Below are positions 58,927 through 64,000 of a DNA stretch of 64,000 bases, in pieces. Position 1 is the stretch's first letter, and each line of letters starts with the position of its first letter. Source of the DNA: Herpetosiphon sp042688385 (lineage in GTDB: Bacteria; Chloroflexota; Chloroflexia; Chloroflexales; Herpetosiphonaceae); NCBI RefSeq assembly GCF_042688385.1, contig NZ_JBHUPY010000013.1, forward strand, positions 62,001 to 126,000, read 5' to 3'. The translations under genes and the position numbers were made by a program. The notes under the pieces are model-generated. The model was not told where the DNA came from. It saw nothing but the letters and a program-made list of their open reading frames with translations, and did no database searches.

Positions 58927-60600
58927 ATGCTCAACGTATCGAATGATCTGCGGGTATTGTTAGAAACCCAAGCCAGCGTTGGCGACGATTGGTTGCCGCC
59001 AACCAAGATTCGGGCGCTTTACTTGAATGATCCCGCAGCGATTTGGCTTGAGCATCATGGCTCGGCCCATGGTTTTGCCCCCGAAACCCTCAGCTATGCC
59101 TTTTTGGATTTTTTGGCCGAAAAAGGCCAGCAATTTGAGCAAGCTTGGCTTAAACGCAACGCGCCCGAAGCAGTGCAGGTGTGTGATCAGCCCTACGAGG
59201 GTCGCGAAGCTCAGCGGGTGTTGCAAACGCTTGATCTGATTCAAGCTGGCGTGCCTGTGATTGCCCAACCAGCCTTGTGGTGGCCCCCCGAGCGAATTTT
59301 TGGCACGCCCGATTTGATTGTGCTGAGTTCGTGGTTTCGCGAGCGCTACCCCGAACAAGCGCATTTGGTTGGCGAAACTGAGCATTATTTAGTGCTCGAT
59401 TTGAAGTTCTCCAGCAATCTCGATAAGCGCGAGAAGGCTGCCGATTTGAGTTGCTACAGTGCTCAAACCCGCATGTACAGCTATATGTTGGGCCAGATTC
59501 AGGGTATTATGCCCCAGCATGCCTTCTTAATCACCCGCGATAGTTTACATAATCCAATTCCGATTCCAATTGAAGTGCAGCTTGGCCAGCCGCTTGATGC
59601 AGATATTCGCCAAAATTGCGAGCGCTATTTTGAAATTGTGCGGATTGGTGGCCAATATGTGCCGTGGAACGACCCAATTGTGCAGCTGAACCCCAATGTG
59701 AGCGATGAACGCTGGAGCAAAGCCCGCGCCCAAATTCGCCAACGCCAACCAGGCGGCGAGATGTTGCGGCTGTGGAATATTGGGCCAACCGCGCAACAAA
59801 AATTAGTTAACGCTGGCATTACCACCCTGTTGGGCCTGATGAATGCCGCCAGCCAGAGCATTCCCAAGGGCATTATGAAATTTCCCGATCCAATGAAGGC
59901 GATTATGCAGGCCAATCACACAGGCGTTGCGTTGCGTGCGCCAAACATTGCTCCCGCCGCCAAACAATGGGAATTTTTTGTTGATTTTGAGTTTTTTAGC
60001 AATCTCAATGTTGATTTCGAGCAGCAATGGCCGCAACTCAAAGGCACGCCCATGATCTTTATGATTGGGATTGGTTGGCTGGCTGATGGGCAGTGGCACT
60101 ATCGCGAATGTATTGCTGAGCGCGAAGATCATGCTGCTGAACAAGCGCTTTTGGCCGAATTTATTGCAATTTTACAGGCCCAAACCAACAATCAACTCGA
60201 CCAAGCAGTGCTTTACCATTGGCATAATGCAGAGCCGGTGGAATGTCGCCACGCTGCTGCGCGTCATCAATTGCCCAACGATCATATTTTGCTCAATTTA
60301 CCATGGTTCGATTTGAAAAATGTGCTGGTTAATAATGCGTGTGCTGTGCCTGGCGCGTGGGATTATTCGCTTAAGAGCATTGCCAAGGCCTTGGCTGCGC
60401 TTGATGCCCAATATGACCCAGCCTGGCCAACCGATTTGGCTGATGGTGCGCAGGCGCAGTTGGTTGGTTGGTACGCTTATCGCCAAGCTGAGGCACGGGC
60501 CAGCGCCGAAATGCAACTGCTGAGCCGCTATTTAGAGGCCGATTGCCGCGCCACATGGAAAATTTTGGCTTGGCTGCGCGCCGATGATGTTGCTCGTTGA
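58927..60600 (+). CDS. RecB-like (PD-(D/E)XK) nuclease fused to RNase-H-like domain
   Basis: 557 residues from ATG 58927 (AGAGGGA 7 nt upstream). The N-terminal nuclease has GTPDLIVLS and YLVLDLKFSSN (the D...DLK core), with SAQTRMYSYMLGQIQG continuing the RecB motif. A helix-hairpin-helix-like stretch RLWNIGPTAQQKLVNAGITT is near 285-305. The C-terminal half starts WEFFVDFEFFSNLN, a DEDD/RNase H-type acidic motif, with WHNAEPVECRHAAARHQLP and a Lys-rich end. The combination resembles TM0106-type nucleases, which function is not established; DNA repair or defence are possibilities. No CRISPR or restriction genes are nearby. Convergent with the alpha-amylase gene. Confidence 0.8.
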   Translation: MLNVSNDLRVLLETQASVGDDWLPPTKIRALYLNDPAAIWLEHHGSAHGFAPETLSYAFLDFLAEKGQQFEQAWLKRNAPEAVQVCDQPYEGREAQRVLQTLDLIQAGVPVIAQPALWWPPERIFGTPDLIVLSSWFRERYPEQAHLVGETEHYLVLDLKFSSNLDKREKAADLSCYSAQTRMYSYMLGQIQGIMPQHAFLITRDSLHNPIPIPIEVQLGQPLDADIRQNCERYFEIVRIGGQYVPWNDPIVQLNPNVSDERWSKARAQIRQRQPGGEMLRLWNIGPTAQQKLVNAGITTLLGLMNAASQSIPKGIMKFPDPMKAIMQANHTGVALRAPNIAPAAKQWEFFVDFEFFSNLNVDFEQQWPQLKGTPMIFMIGIGWLADGQWHYRECIAEREDHAAEQALLAEFIAILQAQTNNQLDQAVLYHWHNAEPVECRHAAARHQLPNDHILLNLPWFDLKNVLVNNACAVPGAWDYSLKSIAKALAALDAQYDPAWPTDLADGAQAQLVGWYAYRQAEARASAEMQLLSRYLEADCRATWKILAWLRADDVAR

Positions 60601-60613
60601 GCAGAATGAGCAA

Positions 60614-60645
60614 GGTTGGGCTGCACAAATGCATGCAGCCCAACC
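60614..60645. terminator. Hairpin between convergent nuclease and amylase genes
   Basis: GGTTGGGCTGC (60614-60624) and GCAGCCCAACC (60635-60645) form an 11-bp perfect stem with a 10-nt loop. T runs are absent on both sides. Confidence 0.6.
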
Positions 60646-60649
60646 CAGA

Positions 60650-62083
60650 TTAAACAGCTTGCAACACCAAATGCTTCCATGGAGCTAGCGCTACCTCGCG
60701 AATTTTGCCCTCAGCAACGCTATATAGCTCGCCAGTGCTCACATCGCGGTACTGAGTTACGCTTGGCAATTGGCCATGCAGCGGCAAATCGAGCGCCCAT
60801 GGCGTTTGATTGTTGTTCAGCACAATCACAAATTGGCTTTGTTCATCCCAACGCGCGCAGGCAAAAATATTCATATCGTTATCGGCGAACAGGGTTGCAT
60901 AACGGCCAGTGCGCAAGGCGGTGTATTCATGGCGAAACTTGACCCACTGCTTCGTCCAAGTTTGTAGCTCAGTTTGCCAAGTTTGGGGTTGATCCCATGG
61001 GAAACAGCGGCGGCAATCGGGATCTTTGCCGCCATGCAAGCCAATTTCATCACCATAATAAATACAGGGCGCACCTGGGAAAATTAATTTGAAGAGCACC
61101 GCTAATTTCATTCGTTCCAATGCCCATTTGCCTGCGCCCTCTGCAACGCTCAAAAAGCGCGCAGTATCGTGCGAACCAAGCAAATTAAATTGCACATACG
61201 TTACTTGTGGTTGATAACGCACAATTAAATGATCGATTCCAGCAGCAAAATCTCCAGCACGCATGCTATAGCTGGCAAAGAAATCGGTACATAAATCACG
61301 AAAGAGATAATTCATCACTGCATCAAATTGATCGCCTTGCAGCCATGCTGAGCCATCAGTCCAAATTTCGCCCACAATATAGGCTTCGGGATTAATAGCT
61401 TTGACGATTGTGCGAAACTCACGCCAAAAATTATGATCATCAATTTCGTTTGGCACATCCAAGCGCCAACCATCGATGCCCAATTCAATCCAATAGCGCG
61501 CTACATCGAGCAAATATTTGCGCACCGCGGGATTATCGGTGTTGAATTTTGGCAGCTCGCGGAAATCCCACCATGTACGATAATTGGCAGGATAGCGCGA
61601 TTCGTACGGATGAATTGGAAAGCGCGAGACATGAAACCAGTTGGTATATGGTGAATGCACACCATTTTCAATCAGATCGTGGAAGGCGAAAAAACCACGT
61701 CCACAATGATTAAACACTGCATCGAGAATAACTTTTATTCCACGTTGATGGGCTTCGTTCAATAACGTTTTAAATGTTTCGAGCGTGCCAAAATGCGGAT
61801 CAATCTTGAAATAATCGAAAGTATTATATTTATGTGAGGTTGTGGCTTGAAAAATTGGGTTAAGATACAAGGCATTAATGCCAAGATCAACCAAATAATC
61901 AAGCTGATCGATAATTCCTTGCAAATCGCCGCCCATGTAATTATAGAGGGTTGGGCTGGTTCCCCACGGTTGCACATTGGCTGGATCATTGCTGTGATCG
62001 CCATTGGCAAAGCGCTCAGGGAAAATCTGGTAAAAAACGGCATGTTTGACCCATTCGGGCGTTTGCCAAGCGCTGGTTGTCAT
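60650..62083 (-). CDS. GH13 alpha-amylase-family glycosidase (neopullulanase/cyclomaltodextrinase-like)
   Basis: 477 residues from ATG 62083 (AGGAGC upstream). TIM-barrel motifs: LGINALYLNPIFQ, region I VILDAVFNHCG, region II GWRLDVPNEI with nucleophile Asp, region III VGEIWTD with acid/base Glu, and region IV LLGSHDTARF. It begins directly at WVKHAVFYQIFPERFANGD, so it lacks the N-terminal domain of typical neopullulanases, and also a signal peptide. It is thus a cytosolic maltodextrin hydrolase. The C-terminal beta domain (VIVLNNNQTPWALDLPLHGQ) is present. Confidence 0.92.
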   Translation of the reverse strand: MTTSAWQTPEWVKHAVFYQIFPERFANGDHSNDPANVQPWGTSPTLYNYMGGDLQGIIDQLDYLVDLGINALYLNPIFQATTSHKYNTFDYFKIDPHFGTLETFKTLLNEAHQRGIKVILDAVFNHCGRGFFAFHDLIENGVHSPYTNWFHVSRFPIHPYESRYPANYRTWWDFRELPKFNTDNPAVRKYLLDVARYWIELGIDGWRLDVPNEIDDHNFWREFRTIVKAINPEAYIVGEIWTDGSAWLQGDQFDAVMNYLFRDLCTDFFASYSMRAGDFAAGIDHLIVRYQPQVTYVQFNLLGSHDTARFLSVAEGAGKWALERMKLAVLFKLIFPGAPCIYYGDEIGLHGGKDPDCRRCFPWDQPQTWQTELQTWTKQWVKFRHEYTALRTGRYATLFADNDMNIFACARWDEQSQFVIVLNNNQTPWALDLPLHGQLPSVTQYRDVSTGELYSVAEGKIREVALAPWKHLVLQAV

Positions 62084-62147
62084 AAGTGCTCCTGTTGGTT
62101 GTGGCTTCGCAGCGTATGGTACCACAAGCAAGCAGCGTCACGATAAA

Positions 62148-62176
62148 AATCGGCATGGATCGCATCCATGCCGATT
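62148..62176 (-). terminator. Terminator after the P450 gene
   Basis: AATCGGCATGGAT, loop of 3, ATCCATGCCGATT (62148-62176), a perfect 13-bp stem. On the minus strand it is followed by TTTTATCG. Confidence 0.85.
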
Positions 62177-62198
62177 AATTACGTTGCTTTTGATTAAC

Positions 62199-63569
62199 TT
62201 AGCGGTTGCGGCGTTTAACGAAGCGCAATTTGAAGCTGTTGTCGGGCGCAGGCGTTGGGGCAAAAACCTTTTTGAGCTTGTAATCAATTGGGTCGGCTTC
62301 GAACTTGGCGTAGTGTAGCAAGGCAGCGGTGGTCAACATAATTTGTACTTCGGCCAAGCCAGCGCCCAAGCAGGTGTGCGAGCCAGTGCTGAATGGTGCA
62401 AAGGCCCCGGGAATTCGATGCTCGTTGCGGGGCGCGAGATAGCGATCAATATCGAATTTTTCTGGCTCAGGGTGCAAATGTGGCAAGAAGTGGCCAATCG
62501 ATGTGCCAACCAGCATCCGCGTCCCCGTATCGACCCGATAGCCGCCAAATTCAAATGGCGCTTTGACCGTGCGCGGCACTGCTGGCGCAATCGGATACAT
62601 GCGGAAGTTTTCGAGCACGACCCGATGTAACACATCCATTTTGCGCAAATCTGCTGGCTGTGGCACGCCATTGGCAAACAGCGCATCGGCCTCGGCCTCG
62701 ACTTGTTCGTAGAGTTCGGGCTTGGTGGTCAACACATACATCAAGAACGACATCGTATTGGCCACAGTGTCCAAGCCGGCGATATATGGCCCCAAGGCCG
62801 TCATCACCAAATCGCCTTCGGGCATCAGGGTTGGATCGTTGGTTGCGGCAATAATATCGTCGATCAAGCTTGGTGGACGATTGGGATCGCGTTTGCCACT
62901 GCGGTGGGCATCGAGTACGTTCTGACTTAATTCAAGGCTCCGGTCGCGGGCGCGGCGATATTGCGGCAGCAGGCGCAGAAAGCCTGGCCGTTGGCGGGTA
63001 ATGTGGGTCATCAAAGCAATGCGCACGAACGTCCGCACATCGTCAATATACTCGCCTGGGCCTTGGCCTGCGATCAACATGCCTAATTCGTCGGTAATCA
63101 AGCGCTGGAGTTGGGGGACAGTTACCTGCGATGTGCCAACCGGCCATTGATCCAAAAAGCCGTTGATGACATTGAGCACTGCGGGAAACTGAGTTTCGAT
63201 GGTTTGGCGGCTGTAGCCACGTTTTTCCAAGGCCCGCAGGCGTGAATGTTGCTCACCATCAACACTAATTAATGATTGTGATGCGCCCATTTCAGCATCG
63301 AGCGAGTGCCATGTATCCCACGAGCTAAAGTGTTTTGTAGCTTCGCGGGCCAGAAATAAGCAAGCCTCAGGGCCAGCAATCACAGTGAATTTATTATTTA
63401 AGGCCTTAATTCGAAAAATTGGGCCAAATTTTTGATACTGCTTAACCATAAAATCGGTTGGATCGCTGAGCATTGCCTGCATGCTGCCGACCAAAAATGA
63501 GCCATCGGCAAGAGGCGGTAATGGCGCATCGGTTGGGCCACTCTTCCAGAGCATCTGTTGGACAGTCAT
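62199..63569 (-). CDS. Cytochrome P450
   Basis: 456 residues, GGAGG 4 nt before ATG 63569. Landmark motifs: I-helix YIAGLDTVANTMSF, K-helix ExxR (VLENFRMYP), and the haem loop FSTGSHTCLGAGLAE with the Cys thiolate ligand. No membrane anchor, so it is a soluble class I-type enzyme that needs separate ferredoxin and reductase. The I-helix A-G-x-D-T reads AGLDT, with D in place of the usual D/E-T pair intact. Substrate unknown. There is no adjacent biosynthetic cluster or redox partner gene; the terpene synthase of the window lies 51 kb away. Confidence 0.93.
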   Translation of the reverse strand: MTVQQMLWKSGPTDAPLPPLADGSFLVGSMQAMLSDPTDFMVKQYQKFGPIFRIKALNNKFTVIAGPEACLFLAREATKHFSSWDTWHSLDAEMGASQSLISVDGEQHSRLRALEKRGYSRQTIETQFPAVLNVINGFLDQWPVGTSQVTVPQLQRLITDELGMLIAGQGPGEYIDDVRTFVRIALMTHITRQRPGFLRLLPQYRRARDRSLELSQNVLDAHRSGKRDPNRPPSLIDDIIAATNDPTLMPEGDLVMTALGPYIAGLDTVANTMSFLMYVLTTKPELYEQVEAEADALFANGVPQPADLRKMDVLHRVVLENFRMYPIAPAVPRTVKAPFEFGGYRVDTGTRMLVGTSIGHFLPHLHPEPEKFDIDRYLAPRNEHRIPGAFAPFSTGSHTCLGAGLAEVQIMLTTAALLHYAKFEADPIDYKLKKVFAPTPAPDNSFKLRFVKRRNR

Positions 63570-63590
63570 AACACCTCCGCAAATCCTTAA

Positions 63591-63609
63591 AAAGGTTCAG
63601 CAAACCTTT
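63591..63609. promoter_or_regulatory. Hairpin in the P450 leader
   Basis: AAAGGTT (63591-63597), 5-nt loop, AACCTTT (63603-63609) lies 22 bp before the P450 start codon and ends next to TTAAGGAT. It could be an operator or a small RNA hairpin affecting translation. Confidence 0.4.
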
Positions 63610-63639
63610 CATCACTATAACACGAACTAATTGGCATTG

Positions 63640-63900
63640 ACTAGTATCGTGATCCACGCAGGATTGAAACCGCGAAGAGCGTGAAGATTAATTTTTTAGC
63701 CACGAATTGCCCGAATTGCCCGAATAATTTTTTTGCTACAGATTCCACAGATTTGTTTGATTATCTTCGTGCTTGCCGAACGCCAATAGCCCATAGCCAT
63801 ACTGCCTCTGCGCCGCTGCGTTAAATCCCAACCCCTGATCCCTACCTAGCCCCTGATCACTTTTGACTTCTGGTTTCATCCCTCATAATTCATCCTTATA
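63640..63900. repeat. Word-repeat cluster without a core element
   Basis: Includes GATCCACGCAGGATTGAAACC, CGCGAAGAGCGTGAAG, TTTTTAGCCACGAATTGCCC with a second GAATTGCCCGAATAA, GCTACAGATTCCACAGATTT, GCCAATAGCCCATAGCC, CTCTGCGCCGCTGCGTTAAA and TTCATCCCTCATAATTCATC. No gene. Confidence 0.8.
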
Positions 63901-64000
63901 AGATCAGCGGCTTATATCCGACTTTGGGCGGTAGTGAGCCTAGCGAAAATCGCCGATACTAACAAGGTCTTAACCAGCAAATCTGAGCTACCTGGGGTGA
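63901..64000. other. Last 100 bp, nothing assignable
   Basis: GGTAGTGAGCCTAGCGAAAA and the following GCCGATACTAACAAGGTC lack repeat words and any ORF. The minus-strand reading GGTAGCTCAG near 63992-63983 recalls a tRNA D-arm, but no full cloverleaf is visible. The region is cut by the window edge. Confidence 0.3.

Noticed and set aside
62199..63569. P450 as a tailoring enzyme of the window's terpene synthase
   Set aside because: The genes lie 51 kb apart with housekeeping genes between. Co-location in the window is not evidence of a shared pathway.
63960..64000. tRNA-like GGTAGCTCAG on the minus strand at the window end
   Set aside because: No matching acceptor, anticodon or T-arm is visible in the available sequence.

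Overview
The window looks like chromosome from a Herpetosiphon-like member of the Chloroflexi. This is an inference from the gene set and intergenic style, not a database match. It has a non-phototrophic gene complement with a ChlD-type chelatase, a SecD/SecF pair, a very large multi-GAF histidine kinase, Thr/Pro-rich secreted proteins, and intergenic regions crowded with repeats. There is no prophage, rRNA, tRNA or CRISPR.

Layout. 1-9.3 kb: 5' part of lon (minus), a DUF1858/DUF2249-type protein, an ArsR regulator with a saccharopine-dehydrogenase-like protein, a membrane protein, the ABC-F translation factor ettA, then trpC divergent from a fused pabB-pabC. 9.6-16.1 kb: a small unknown ORF, a stand-alone class I terpene synthase, and a three-gene RNA-repair operon (hen1, rlaP-type nucleotidyltransferase, pnkp). 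16.6-25 kb: trmD, a two-gene surface protein/lipoprotein operon, a divergent VOC protein/TetR pair with twin operators, and a secreted M14 carboxypeptidase. 25-32.7 kb: secD-secF, a multi-GAF histidine kinase, and a sulfite-oxidase-fold Moco protein. 32.7-43.6 kb: an SPFH membrane protein with a small partner, an RsmC-like methyltransferase, a DUF1028 protein, a ChlD-type chelatase gene split by what looks like a programmed -1 frameshift and preceded by a candidate attenuator leader, a triple-S1 protein, receiver proteins, an FAD oxidoreductase and an SDR. 44.2-54.1 kb: a GNAT enzyme and nuoABCDEFGH of respiratory complex I on the minus strand, interrupted between nuoF and nuoG by a GxxExxY gene bounded by perfect 16-bp inverted repeats. 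54.6-64 kb: an ATP-grasp protein, a DUF4180 protein, a lytic transglycosylase lipoprotein, a RecB-like nuclease, a GH13 alpha-amylase and a cytochrome P450.

Intergenic repeats fall in two classes. One is a 192-196 bp MITE-like element with ends TGTACTGGTTCAT / ATGAACCAGTACA and a core of CCCTCACCCC...GGGGTGAGGG palindromes; partial and doubled copies also occur. The other is a set of low-complexity word repeats such as (AGAACATAG)n, (GGATGAATTATGA)n, (AAAAGTCAGAAGGC)n, (CTATTGGCTAT)n, CACGAAGGACACGAAGG and CTCTGCGCCTCTGCGTTAAA. Several genes end inside these words, which supply their stop codons.

The most notable items are the chelatase frameshift with its upstream leader, the GxxExxY mini-element inside the complex I operon, the RNA-repair operon, and the MITE-like family.
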